DNA from: Chitinophagaceae bacterium
GTDB taxonomy: Bacteria > Bacteroidota > Bacteroidia > Chitinophagales > Chitinophagaceae
DNA: 62,528 nt
Assembly: GCA_019638595.1 (NCBI GenBank)
Contig: JAHBTJ010000033.1
Coordinates: 1-62,528 of the forward strand
Reading direction: 5' to 3'
The notes below the pieces were generated by a model, which had not been told where the DNA came from, did not search any database, and saw nothing but the letters and a program-made list of their open reading frames with translations. Both the position numbers and the translations under genes were made by a program. Below are positions 1 through 7,469 of the stretch, one piece after another. Each line of letters starts with the position of its first letter. Positions within the stretch are counted from its first letter, which is position 1.

Positions 1-705
1 GCGTTTAGTAAAGAAATCTTTAGGCGAAACTCCTGAATATTCTTTTACAATCCGATATAAGCTATTGGTGGTTAAAGCCAGCTTTTCGGCTATTGCATTT
101 ACAGAAGGTTGCTCCGTAAGATGCGTTTCCACCACTAGTTTGAATTCAATGAACTTTGACAGATTGGTGTTTAAAATATTAAGTGGTTCTTTGTTTTCGA
201 AATAAGCACTATTTAATTCTGCTAATAGTGAGTTCAGGTAAGCTAATATTATTTCTGTATCGGTTGGATGTTCGTCTATATGAAGTATCTGATTTAAAAT
301 TTCAAAAACTTTTCTTACCCTTTCTCTTGTAGCATTGTCAAAAATTATAGTCTGTGAGTTTAAAGGATTAACTAAAAAAGGATATTGTTGAGGTAATAAT
401 GCTAATGTGTTTTCATCAAATAATACTTTGAAATATTTAAGGTCGGCATTTTTAGGCGGAGGGGTAAAAAACTGATCAGGCATTGCAAAAAGCAAGTGCC
501 CTTCAGCAAGAGTAATGTCTTGCAAATCCAGATTGTAAGTAATAGAACCGCTGTCAATCAACACCATAAAATAAGAAGTTAGCTTGCGGGGTTGTAAAAG
601 CTTTTGCTGAATATCGGAAGAAAGATAAGGATTGTTGTTGGAAACAATCTTTATGCTCAACCTGTCGTTCTTTACGTTCTTAAGTTTTGAGTTTGTATCC
701 TGCAT
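1..705 (-). CDS. AraC-family transcriptional regulator, C-terminus cut by window edge
   Basis: An open frame starts at the ATG at 705 (MQDTNSKLKN...) and runs without a stop to base 1, giving 235 residues. The N-terminal part looks like a cupin-type effector domain (LAEGHLLFAMPDQFF near residues 75-90). The visible C-terminal part carries the first AraC helix-turn-helix (PSVNAIAEKLALTTNSLYR), followed by the KEYSGVSPKDF segment that begins the second half of the domain. The remaining helix lies outside the window. It is the last of a minus-strand set of accessory genes and is preceded by the attC-like repeat at 722-950. The regulated target cannot be told from this sequence. Confidence 0.85.
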   Translation of the reverse strand, partial: MQDTNSKLKNVKNDRLSIKIVSNNNPYLSSDIQQKLLQPRKLTSYFMVLIDSGSITYNLDLQDITLAEGHLLFAMPDQFFTPPPKNADLKYFKVLFDENTLALLPQQYPFLVNPLNSQTIIFDNATRERVRKVFEILNQILHIDEHPTDTEIILAYLNSLLAELNSAYFENKEPLNILNTNLSKFIEFKLVVETHLTEQPSVNAIAEKLALTTNSLYRIVKEYSGVSPKDFFTKR

Positions 706-721
706 ATTATCTGCTCAAAGT

Positions 722-950
722 TTGGTAAGTATCGCTTTACAATGACCGCCGGCGATGGCTCGGCATTTGTGTTCGTGACGTAATTTGAAAAACGTCTGCC
801 CGGAACTGAAGCCCGATTGAAAAACTGAAGTTGAAGTTAACAACTAAAAGCTAAATTGAAAAACGTCAAGCCCGAACAAAAATTGATAGCGATAAAATAT
901 TGAAGTTAACAACGTCCAGCCCCAAAAACGCCAAGCCCCATGTTGGTGGC
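722..950. repeat. attC-like dispersed element, copy R1
   Basis: This ~229 bp spacer follows the 3' end of the alkD-like gene. It shares ordered blocks with 1640-1861: TCGCTTTA (732), GTCTGCC (794), GATTGAAAA (815) and GTCCAGCCC (914), with nearly the same spacing. Between them the arms 757-771 and 923-937 pair 12 of 15, and two of the three mismatches become G-T wobbles on the bottom strand. It ends in GTTGGTGGC (942-950), the exact complement of 1665-1673 on the other side of the alkD-like gene. The layout resembles an integron cassette site, but the terminal heptamers do not match the RYYYAAC/GTTRRRY consensus here. Confidence 0.6.
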
Positions 951-987
951 ATGTGCTTCTTGTCTGCCGTTCAGTCGCCACAAAAAG

Positions 988-1629
988 TTATAGGTTTCGT
1001 TTATTGCTTTCAATGGCAATGAACTCCGGCAAATATTCAGGAGTACAACCTTTTGAAACCATTTTGCCTTTATACAGACCTGTTTTTTCTCCAAGTGCAA
1101 TACAACGATTTCTATATTTTTTTTCGTAAACACCAATCCAACCTGTTGTAAAGTTCATTGCCCATTGAACTTCGGCTTCTTCTTTTTCCATTTGTTTTTC
1201 AATGACAGTTAATAACTCTCCGCTATTGGGTTGTGTTTGTCCCATCCAACGCAAACGACCTTGATAATACCAATAAATTCGTCTTTTAAGCGAAGTTGAG
1301 CTGTTTTTCCAACTCTCAATCATTTCAATTGTCTTTTTGTCTTTGGTGAGTTGGTTTGCCATTAGCCAATCAATTAGTTGAAGTTTCTCATTTTCGCTGT
1401 GGTGCTTAATGTCAGCGACTAATTTGTCAATCACTTCTTCGGTTAGAAGTTTCTTGTCCATAATTAAGATTGCCAATTGTCGGGCAAAAAAATGTTTAGA
1501 TGACCAAAGTTCCATTGCCAATTGGTGGTCTTTTTTTATGTCTTTAGCAATGGTTCGTAAGTCGCCAAGTTTGGTACTCTTGTCGGTGATTTGAGTGAGT
1601 ATTTTTTGTGCTTTTGTTGAAAGTTTCAT
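988..1629 (-). CDS. AlkD-like DNA alkylation repair protein
   Basis: The 213-aa protein starts at ATG 1629. It is built of alpha-helical HEAT-like repeats and carries the family features LWSSKHFFARQLAILIMD (about 41-58), IESWKNSSTSLKRR and a C-terminal KGCTPEYLPEFI segment typical of the DNA alkylation repair (AlkD) family. Members excise N3- and N7-alkylpurines as DNA glycosylases in the cytoplasm. The length is close to the family norm (~220). It lies between two attC-like repeats and reads like a single-gene cassette. It is AT-richer than the glycan-uptake genes further on, which fits acquisition by transfer. Activity is inferred from the family only. Confidence 0.8.
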   Translation of the reverse strand: MKLSTKAQKILTQITDKSTKLGDLRTIAKDIKKDHQLAMELWSSKHFFARQLAILIMDKKLLTEEVIDKLVADIKHHSENEKLQLIDWLMANQLTKDKKTIEMIESWKNSSTSLKRRIYWYYQGRLRWMGQTQPNSGELLTVIEKQMEKEEAEVQWAMNFTTGWIGVYEKKYRNRCIALGEKTGLYKGKMVSKGCTPEYLPEFIAIESNKRNL

Positions 1630-1639
1630 CTCAATATAG

Positions 1640-1861
1640 TTTGTCTAACGGTCGCTTTATCATTGCCACCAACGAACAGGGCTTTATGCAGGTTGGGAAT
1701 TTGTATTCCGTCTGCCGATAACCGCTGCTGATTGAAAATATTTTGTTGAAATTAGGTATAAAAGCTGATAGTTATTCGTCTGACCGAACCGAAGCTGGGA
1801 TTTGCAAATAGCTGATGTTACAATGTCCAGCCCAACTTGCATAAAACCCAATGTTGGGTGC
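1640..1861. repeat. attC-like dispersed element, copy R2
   Basis: This spacer follows the 3' end of the AraC gene at 1873. It begins with GTCTAAC (1643-1649, fits RYYYAAC) and ends with GTTGGGT (1853-1859, fits GTTRRRY), the two core sites of integron attC sites. Inner arms 1679-1697 and 1831-1849 pair 17 of 19. The arm sequence is unrelated to that of copy R1, so the pairing and not the sequence is kept. Shared blocks are TCGCTTTA (1652), GTCTGCC (1710), GATTGAAAA (1730) and GTCCAGCCC (1825). At ~220 bp it is longer than classical attC sites. Confidence 0.6.
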
Positions 1862-1872
1862 TGGGCTTCCTT

Positions 1873-2775
1873 TCAATTAAACGATTGTCTGAACTCCAAA
1901 GGCGATTGGTTCGTCTTTGTCTTAAAAAGTTTGCTGAACGATTGAGGTTGCTCAAATCCTAATTCATAAGCAATTTCGCTTACCGACAAGTCTGTAGTTG
2001 ATAATTTTTCTTTCGCCTTTTCAATAAGTTTTTCGTGGATATGTTGCTGTGCTGACAAGCCTGTATTTTGTTTGAGCAAATCGGAAAAATACTTGCTTGA
2101 TAAATTTAATTGCTCGGCAAAATAGCTGATCGTTGGTAAACCGTTTTCCGCAATTTCAGTGTCAAAATATTGATACAATAGTTTTTCAAACTTGCTTAAT
2201 AAGGTATTATTGTTGGGCTTTCTTACAATAAATTGTCTGTTGTAATACCTGTTGCTGTAAGTAAGCAATAAGTCTAAGCTGGCAATGACTACATCTTGAC
2301 TGAATTTGTCAATGAGCAAATGATATTCGGCATAGATTTGTTGAAATATTTGTTCGATTGTTTTTTCTTCGTCCTCCGATAAAATTAAAGCCTCACTAAC
2401 TCCATATTCAAAAAATCCATAGTCCTTAATTTTTTTTGCCAAATCATAACCTTGCAAAAAATCAGGGTGTATGCTGATAGTCCAACCCAATGTAGGAAAC
2501 AAGATGCCTTGCTCTACAATACTCACTTGTTTGGGTGCAAAATACGACATCACGCCTTCATCAAAATCGTACATCGTTTGTCCGTATTGAAGTTTATTGG
2601 GGCAGTCTTTTTTTAATACGATTTGATAATAATCGTATATCAATTTTGTTTTCTCTTTCACTTCAACTTGTGGTATTTCCTCAAACTTCTTTATGCTGAA
2701 CAAAGGGTGTTTGGGCTTGCTCAATTTCATCAACTGATGACTTTGAGCAATAGTTTTTATATGAACTGTTTCCAC
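1873..2775 (-). CDS. AraC-family transcriptional regulator
   Basis: This is a 300-aa protein with a GTG start at 2775. The C-terminal ~95 residues form the two-helix AraC DNA-binding domain: FAEQLNLSSKYFSDLLK, then LSVSEIAYELGFEQPQSFSKLFK and the closing NQSPLEFR. The N-terminal ~190 residues look like a cupin-type sensing domain (FAPKQVSIVEQGILFP). The gene starts 41 bp after the stop of the upstream short-chain dehydrogenase gene on the same strand, so the two are probably co-transcribed and the regulator may control that enzyme. A tandem -7 box pair just upstream (2802-2819) suggests it can also be transcribed alone. The effector is unknown. Confidence 0.88.
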   Translation of the reverse strand: METVHIKTIAQSHQLMKLSKPKHPLFSIKKFEEIPQVEVKEKTKLIYDYYQIVLKKDCPNKLQYGQTMYDFDEGVMSYFAPKQVSIVEQGILFPTLGWTISIHPDFLQGYDLAKKIKDYGFFEYGVSEALILSEDEEKTIEQIFQQIYAEYHLLIDKFSQDVVIASLDLLLTYSNRYYNRQFIVRKPNNNTLLSKFEKLLYQYFDTEIAENGLPTISYFAEQLNLSSKYFSDLLKQNTGLSAQQHIHEKLIEKAKEKLSTTDLSVSEIAYELGFEQPQSFSKLFKTKTNQSPLEFRQSFN

Positions 2776-2801
2776 TATTCAGAATTTAAAATATTAAGGT
2801 A

Positions 2802-2819
2802 CAAAGTTAATCAAAGTTA
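2802..2819 (-). promoter_or_regulatory. tandem TAACTTTG boxes before the AraC gene
   Basis: On the minus strand TAACTTTG occurs twice, at 2819-2812 and 2809-2802, exactly 10 bp apart. Both match the Bacteroidota -7 consensus TAnnTTTG. The second lies 26 bp before the GTG start of the AraC gene. No convincing TTTG -33 box is visible, so this is only a candidate. The first copy overlaps the stop codon of the dehydrogenase gene. Confidence 0.35.
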
Positions 2820-3611
2820 ATGCGACATTAGTTTTCTCTTGCTTCGTGCAGAGTTGCGTGCTAATCTGGCTTGTGAAAACAAAGACATTATTTTAATCAT
2901 CATTCTATTTCTTCGTCCCGAGATGTGATAGGTTTTTCCTTTTTCAAATGCTTCCAGCATTTCACTTGCTACTTCTTCGGGTGTCTGAGTACTTGCACTA
3001 TTGGAGCTTGCCTTTCCCATATCATTGTTCATTTCTTTTGAGTTCATAAAACCCGAAGAGGTCAACCCAGGACTGAACAGCATAACCTTTACGTTATATG
3101 GTTGGCATTCTTCTGTCAGAGATTGTGTAAAGGTTCGTACAAAAGATTTTGATGCCGAATAAACAGCCATAAAAGCACTTGGGAAAAAACCTGCCATTGA
3201 CGATACATTAATGATATATCCACTTTTATTTTTAATCATTTCAGGCAGAAATAAATGGCAAAGACTTACCATTGCAGCGTTATTCAAAGCCATCATATTT
3301 AACTCGGCTTGCAGGTGGTTTTTATAAAATTCGCCCGTAGTACCCATTCCTGCATTGTTGATTAGAACATTTACTTGAATACCTCGTCTTTGACATTCAT
3401 CAAAAACAGTTTTCGGTGCTTCTGCCTTGCCCAAATCGGCAACGATGTATTGGGCGTTTATTTGATATTTTATTGTTAGTTCGTTACAAAGTGTTTTTAG
3501 TTTGTCCTCGTTTCGAGCTACTAAAAGCAAGTTATGTTTTATTGAGGCAAATTTGTAAGCAATAGCTTCGCCAATTCCTCCCGATGCACCTGTTATTAAT
3601 GTTACTTTCAT
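2817..3611 (-). CDS. short-chain dehydrogenase/reductase (SDR)
   Basis: The 264-aa classical SDR has a Rossmann fold with the cofactor motif TGASGGIG at the N-terminus, NNAG in strand 4, a catalytic Ser in NVSSMAG and the catalytic Tyr-Lys pair in YSASK. It should be a cytoplasmic NAD(P)-dependent oxidoreductase. The substrate is not predictable, though the fold is close to the ketoacyl-reductase-like DltE/YqjQ group. An upstream TTG at 3635 would add eight residues. I chose ATG 3611 because the TTG lies inside a 16-bp palindrome that looks like an operator. It is the first gene of the SDR-AraC pair. Confidence 0.88.
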   Translation of the reverse strand: MKVTLITGASGGIGEAIAYKFASIKHNLLLVARNEDKLKTLCNELTIKYQINAQYIVADLGKAEAPKTVFDECQRRGIQVNVLINNAGMGTTGEFYKNHLQAELNMMALNNAAMVSLCHLFLPEMIKNKSGYIINVSSMAGFFPSAFMAVYSASKSFVRTFTQSLTEECQPYNVKVMLFSPGLTSSGFMNSKEMNNDMGKASSNSASTQTPEEVASEMLEAFEKGKTYHISGRRNRMMIKIMSLFSQARLARNSARSKRKLMSH

Positions 3612-3628
3612 TTTATTCAAATTTTTAT

Positions 3629-3644
3629 GTCGCAAAGTTGCGAC
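3629..3644. promoter_or_regulatory. palindrome GTCGCAA-AG-TTGCGAC, candidate operator
   Basis: This is a perfect inverted repeat with 7-bp arms and a 2-bp centre, 17 bp upstream of the chosen SDR start. Its position would allow a repressor bound here to block transcription of the SDR-AraC pair. The binding protein is unknown; the neighbouring AraC protein is one candidate, although AraC sites are usually direct repeats. Confidence 0.45.
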
Positions 3645-3661
3645 TACCTGAAAAATTTAAA

Positions 3662-3697
3662 GTGTTCAAATGTCGGAATGTTGTGTTCAAATGTCGG
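3662..3697. repeat. 15-bp direct repeat, period 21
   Basis: GTGTTCAAATGTCGG occurs at 3662-3676 and again at 3683-3697. A 21-bp period puts the two copies on the same face of the helix, as for a dimeric AraC-type activator. They lie about 50-85 bp upstream of the SDR start, where an activator would bind. Confidence 0.45.
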
Positions 3698-3900
3698 GGT
3701 GGTGGGTGGGCTTGGTTTGTCTGTTTTATTGTGTCAGTTGATGTTTGTACGATGGTCGGTCGCCTTGCAGGCGATGTTGGTTCAACTCATAAATTTACGC
3801 TATTGCACAAAATCATTAAAATCATAAAGGGCTAAAAACAAGCCTTTTAGCATTATGCATTTTTATTATCACAATTGCGTCAATGCAATCCCGTGCTTTC

Positions 3901-3930
3901 GTTTACAAACGTTTATAAACATTTGTAAAC
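3901..3930. promoter_or_regulatory. 30-bp near-perfect palindrome
   Basis: The segment starts GTTTACAAA and ends TTTGTAAAC around a central GTTTATAAAC. Only one base pair of the 15 pairs is mismatched. It could be a double operator, since each third is itself a half-palindrome, or the end of a mobile element. A separate 7-bp hairpin (GCTAAAA/TTTTAGC) lies at 3831-3851. The rest of 3645-4190 shows no recognisable gene apart from the weak frame at 3949. Confidence 0.5.
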
Positions 3931-3948
3931 AATTAACCACACATAGCT

Positions 3949-4212
3949 TTGCACATCCAGCCCATGCTACTTTTACCGCCGCCTGCAGGATCCGCATACG
4001 AAAAGCCACCACACAGCTCAAACTTGTGCGTTAATAAAGAGACTACTAGTTTTAAATACGGATTCGGGTACTGGCAGGTTTCCCGGATCATACAGGCAAA
4101 CAGTTCTGCACGCACGACAAGGCAGTCAAAAGATGAGAAAGGATTAAAAAGTCCTTTCAAGGTAAGAAGTTTTTTAATAATGTCAAATATTCTACAGGGA
4201 TTTCGCTTTTAA
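3949..4212 (+). CDS. doubtful short ORF, interrupted by MITE
   Basis: An 87-codon frame has a tail (QGFRF) that lies inside the MITE starting at 4195. If the MITE and one target copy are removed, the frame reads on for about seven codons and stops. The stretch FKYGFGYWQVSRIIQANSSAR gives an impression of real protein, but I cannot name a family. There is no ribosome-binding site. It may be a relic at the edge of a mobile element or not coding at all; the opposite strand also has a 75-codon frame. Confidence 0.2.
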   Translation: MHIQPMLLLPPPAGSAYEKPPHSSNLCVNKETTSFKYGFGYWQVSRIIQANSSARTTRQSKDEKGLKSPFKVRSFLIMSNILQGFRF

Positions 4213-4546
4213 AGTAATGTTATACTCCAAAGGTAATGTCGTTCGTTCTGGTTCGGAATAAATGATGGCTTTTCCGTTATTCCGATTGAGCCAACACGAA
4301 CATTGTATTCAAATAGCTCTTTCGCGAAGGAGAACTCTTCTCACCGAAGGTAAATCTGCCAGGTAGTAGTGCAGATGTTGAGCATTAGTACAAAAGGCTG
4401 GCGGATTCCTCTCCCGCCGCAATACAGCTTTGGTTCAACACATATTCGGGCGGGATCGGAATGACGGCAAGCGTGTTTTATTACTATTACAGCACTCAAA
4501 GATGATACTATCGCCACTGATCTTTTTGCTAAAAACGAAATCCCTG
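4195..4546. mobile_element. MITE, 352 bp, copy E1
   Basis: The terminal inverted repeats are CAGGGATTTCGCTTTTA on the left and, read inward from the right, CAGGGATTTCGTTTTTA (16 of 17 identical). The element is flanked by a perfect 10-bp duplication AAATATTCTA at 4185-4194 and 4547-4556. It has no transposase frame, so it must be mobilised in trans. A second copy lies at 46083-46520. From memory, CAGGG ends and 8-10 bp duplications are typical of the ISAs1 family; this needs checking. It sits between the accessory region and the aminotransferase gene. It contains repeat A1 and a TCACCGAAGGTAAAT module (4341-4355). Confidence 0.85.
4413..4467. repeat. CCCGCC/GGCGGG repeat, copy A1
   Basis: This ~55-bp module starts CCCGCCGCAATA, has TTCAACACA in the middle and ends GGCGGGATCGGAATGACG. 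The ends can pair as a stem. Related copies lie at 46334-46389 (inside the second MITE) and 54981-55036. Confidence 0.7.
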
Positions 4547-4592
4547 AAATATTCTATTAAGAGTGTGGCTATCTTGAAAAAGAAATAATGTG

Positions 4593-5954
4593 CTATAGTA
4601 CTTGTTCAAAGGAAAGCTTTAAGACATGTATGACCAGGTCGCAATCTTCTTTTGTAATCACCAGCGAGGGACGCATGGTTAAAATATTTCCTTCAATTAC
4701 TTTCAGCGCTACTCCCTGCTGCAGGCAATGATACATGACTGCTTCTGCCAGGTGATCTGCTCTTTCTTTTGTATCCGGATCTTTTACCAGGTCTATGCCC
4801 AGGTGAAATCCACGACCGGCTATATTGCCGATAATAGGGAATTGTTGCTGCAGTTGCTTCAATTGTTCTACCAGGTAATTGCCCAGTTGCTCCGCGTTCT
4901 GTACCAACTGGTGTTTTTCAATATATTGGATAGCTGCGAGCCCCGCGGCGCAGGAGAGCGGGTTTTTTTCGTGCGTAAAATGGCCGATAGAACGGTGTTG
5001 CAGGATATTGTATTTTTCTTTTGTAACGATGCCTGCAAGCGGTACTATACCACCTCCCAATGATTTACCCAATACGAGTACATCGGGCGTTACAAAATGT
5101 TCGCTGGCAAACCATTTACCGGTTCTTCCCAATCCTTCTATAATTTCATCAAATATGAGGAAGATGCCGTAGTCGTCGCAGATCTTGCGTACCTGCCGCC
5201 AGTAATACTCCGATGGTACTACAGGGGTGGCAGATATGGGCTCCGCTATCAGCGCTGCAATATCAGGATTGCGGTGAAGTATATTGGTGATCTGGCGCAG
5301 ATACTCATCGTCCACCTGCTTTTGATCAGTAAAACCCCAGGGATTGCGGTAATAGTTGGGAAATTCCACGTGAAAAGCGCCGGGCATCATAGGGCCCTGC
5401 CCATTGGTAAAATGTTCTTCACCCCCAACGCTGGAGGCCTGGAAGCCATTGCCATGATAGGAGTCCCAATAGGAAATGGTTTTCCACCGGCCTGTCACCT
5501 GCTTGGCAAGGGCAATCGCCATTTCAATGGCCTCCGACCCGCCGGGGCAGAACAATACACGGTACAATCCTTCCGGTGTTATTTCAATGAGCTTTTTAGC
5601 CAGTTGAACAGCCGGTATATTGGTATAACGCCGTGGGGTAAACGCTAAATGATCCTGCAACTGCTGTATGACCGCGGCAATCACTTCGGGGTTCGAAAAT
5701 CCCGCGTTATGCACACCATTCCCGTGCAGATCGAGATATTTTTTCCCGTTCAGGTCGTATATATAAGCGCCTTCCGTTTTGCTCAGTACATTCATTACCG
5801 GCGTGGATAATGCCTGGTGCAGAAAGTATCTCGCATCTTCGTTTATCCAGTACCGTGTGTTCTCATCAAGCGATTGGCTGTATTGTTTTCTCAGGTCACT
5901 GCTGTTGTTGTCTCCCTGTTCGGTAGATACTTTTTTTGCGGGTGGGTTGTGCAT
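4593..5954 (-). CDS. class III PLP-dependent aminotransferase
   Basis: This is a 453-aa fold-type I enzyme of the class III (ornithine/GABA aminotransferase) family, the usual length. Visible features are CPGGSEA (137-142) for phosphate binding, the SYHGNG segment (165-170), IFDEIIEGLGRTGKWFA with the PLP-ring Asp269, and the Schiff-base Lys297 in LGKSLGGG. It is soluble and cytoplasmic. Annotated relatives include omega-amino-acid aminotransferases and the phosphonate enzyme PbfA; sequence alone does not decide the substrate. The gene stands alone on the minus strand, with the MITE downstream and a repeat-rich spacer upstream. Confidence 0.88.
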   Translation of the reverse strand: MHNPPAKKVSTEQGDNNSSDLRKQYSQSLDENTRYWINEDARYFLHQALSTPVMNVLSKTEGAYIYDLNGKKYLDLHGNGVHNAGFSNPEVIAAVIQQLQDHLAFTPRRYTNIPAVQLAKKLIEITPEGLYRVLFCPGGSEAIEMAIALAKQVTGRWKTISYWDSYHGNGFQASSVGGEEHFTNGQGPMMPGAFHVEFPNYYRNPWGFTDQKQVDDEYLRQITNILHRNPDIAALIAEPISATPVVPSEYYWRQVRKICDDYGIFLIFDEIIEGLGRTGKWFASEHFVTPDVLVLGKSLGGGIVPLAGIVTKEKYNILQHRSIGHFTHEKNPLSCAAGLAAIQYIEKHQLVQNAEQLGNYLVEQLKQLQQQFPIIGNIAGRGFHLGIDLVKDPDTKERADHLAEAVMYHCLQQGVALKVIEGNILTMRPSLVITKEDCDLVIHVLKLSFEQVL

Positions 5955-6002
5955 TTTATGAATGTTAAAACTTGCACCTAAGATACTGAATTATATTAGC
6001 AG

Positions 6003-6230
6003 TCAGCGATCGGCTGTCGGCTATGGGCTGTCAGTAATTTATAGTTTATGGTTTTTTGTTTGTAGTTGAGGAATTATAAATAGCTTTCAGCGATCGGCTT
6101 TCAGCTATCAGTCGTCGAAACCCGGAATCTGCAACAAAGGGGTAAGGTATAAGGTGTAGGGTGCAAGGTATTAAACTTGTAACAGCTATCAAATTTCAAA
6201 TTTCAAATCTAACCTGTAACCCAAAACCTT
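6003..6230. repeat. patchwork spacer of CGATCGGCT / TGTCGGCT words
   Basis: CAGCGATCGGCT occurs twice (about 6004 and 6089) with variants of GCTGTCGGCTATGGGCTGTC and GCTTTCAGCTATCAG. An ACCCGGAATCTGCAAC word and a TGTAACCCAAAACC word follow. The same words, partly in other orientations, recur at 16686-16785. No gene is visible. These appear to be short interspersed repeats of unknown origin. Confidence 0.5.
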
Positions 6231-7367
6231 TTACCTTTTTGTTCTGTCTTCCATGTTCAGGTCGCTGTCGAAAGGGCTTTTGGTGAACGGGTAGATCATT
6301 TGTTTGAGATAACCTTTGGGATAATGGGCTTCGTGCAGCCCGGTGCCCTCGGGCCATTGGTTGCCCGGCAGGTAGTAGGTGCCGAACATTTTATCAATAA
6401 ATGGAAAGATAGTGGCAAAATTTTTACCATAGTATTTCGGATCCTCGCAATGATGCCAGTGATGATATTGCGGGGTAGCGATAATGTATTTAAGGAATCC
6501 AAAATTAATCCGCGTATTCGCGTGGATCAATACGGCGTGAATGGCCATAAATACGATGTACGTATTAAACGTGATTTCAGAAAATCCGAAAACATACAAT
6601 GGAATAAAGGCCATAGAGCGGGTCACGAAAATATCAACGAAGTGCGTACGGCTGCCAGCCAGCCAATCCATGTTTTGCGTGGAATGATGCACCGAATGGA
6701 AGCGCCATAAATAGTGATGGCTGTGAAAAAAGCGGTGCGCCCAATACTGGAACAGGTCGGTAATAAAAAATGCGAAGATCAATTCTATTACAAACGGAAG
6801 CTGTTGCACCCACTGATGTACTGTATCCAGCCCTATCCAGCCAAAGAAGAGTTTAGCAGGTTGTTGGGTGATCACCCCGAAAAACTGTATGAATAAATGA
6901 CTCACAACAAAATATACCAGGTCGGTGCGCCATTCTTCATGAAATTTACTTTGGTTTTTGTTCTTGGGGAATACCATTTCAATGGGAACAAATATTACCG
7001 CCATCAGTAACAGGTCAAGCAGTAACCAGTCCAGTCCCAAATGCCAGTTGGTTTTTTCTACCGCTCTTCCCTGCACAGTAAAGCCGCCTGTTACAATGGT
7101 GATGGTGCAGAGGAGTAATCCGATCAATGCCCATTTCTTTTTTTTGCTCAGCATAAAGCTCAGCAATGCAAAAAAGAAGGAGGCTATAATGGTGGCTGTA
7201 AGTAGTATGGCCATAGACCTGCCGGTATACACTTCCCTGAATTCGGGAGAGGTTAACCATTCAGGAAATTGAAAGCAAAAAACTGCAAGGAACGATAAAG
7301 CTCCCAGGAAAATAGAAATATATCCGCTGATCCTGCCTTCCCCTATAACAAAACGTTGCTGGCTCAT
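6231..7367 (-). CDS. sterol desaturase / fatty acid hydroxylase family membrane protein
   Basis: This is a 378-aa integral membrane protein with about seven hydrophobic segments (roughly 15-32, 52-72, 80-95, 110-130, 150-165, 192-208 and 255-282). It has the histidine clusters of the di-iron hydroxylase family: HRFFH (211-215), HSVHH (224-228) and HHWHH (302-306). Family members use O2 and an electron donor to hydroxylate or desaturate lipids such as sterols, fatty acids, alkylglycerols or carotenoids. The CEDPKYYGKNFATIFPFID tail motif is typical of bacterial members. The substrate is unknown. The gene is on the minus strand downstream of the first SusCD operon but separated from it by a strong terminator. 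Confidence 0.88.
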   Translation of the reverse strand: MSQQRFVIGEGRISGYISIFLGALSFLAVFCFQFPEWLTSPEFREVYTGRSMAILLTATIIASFFFALLSFMLSKKKKWALIGLLLCTITIVTGGFTVQGRAVEKTNWHLGLDWLLLDLLLMAVIFVPIEMVFPKNKNQSKFHEEWRTDLVYFVVSHLFIQFFGVITQQPAKLFFGWIGLDTVHQWVQQLPFVIELIFAFFITDLFQYWAHRFFHSHHYLWRFHSVHHSTQNMDWLAGSRTHFVDIFVTRSMAFIPLYVFGFSEITFNTYIVFMAIHAVLIHANTRINFGFLKYIIATPQYHHWHHCEDPKYYGKNFATIFPFIDKMFGTYYLPGNQWPEGTGLHEAHYPKGYLKQMIYPFTKSPFDSDLNMEDRTKR

Positions 7368-7469
7368 ATTGCAAATGGTTTATCCTCAAAACTAAACGCA
7401 TTTTAAAGAAACATAGTATCCTGCTGAGTAAAACCCGTGGAATATTGATCAGGCTGCGGCAAATAAAAA

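Noticed and set aside
3611-3635. TTG start that would lengthen the SDR by eight residues
   Set aside because: It overlaps a perfect palindrome and adds residues before a standard SDR N-terminus; ATG 3611 is simpler.
1-4592. Complete integron platform
   Set aside because: No integrase, attI or Pc promoter can be seen, and only one of the two sites has both core heptamers; only a cassette-like layout is claimed.
5097-5648. 183-codon plus-strand frame inside the aminotransferase gene
   Set aside because: It is antisense to a clear class III aminotransferase with all active-site motifs, and its translation has no recognisable features.
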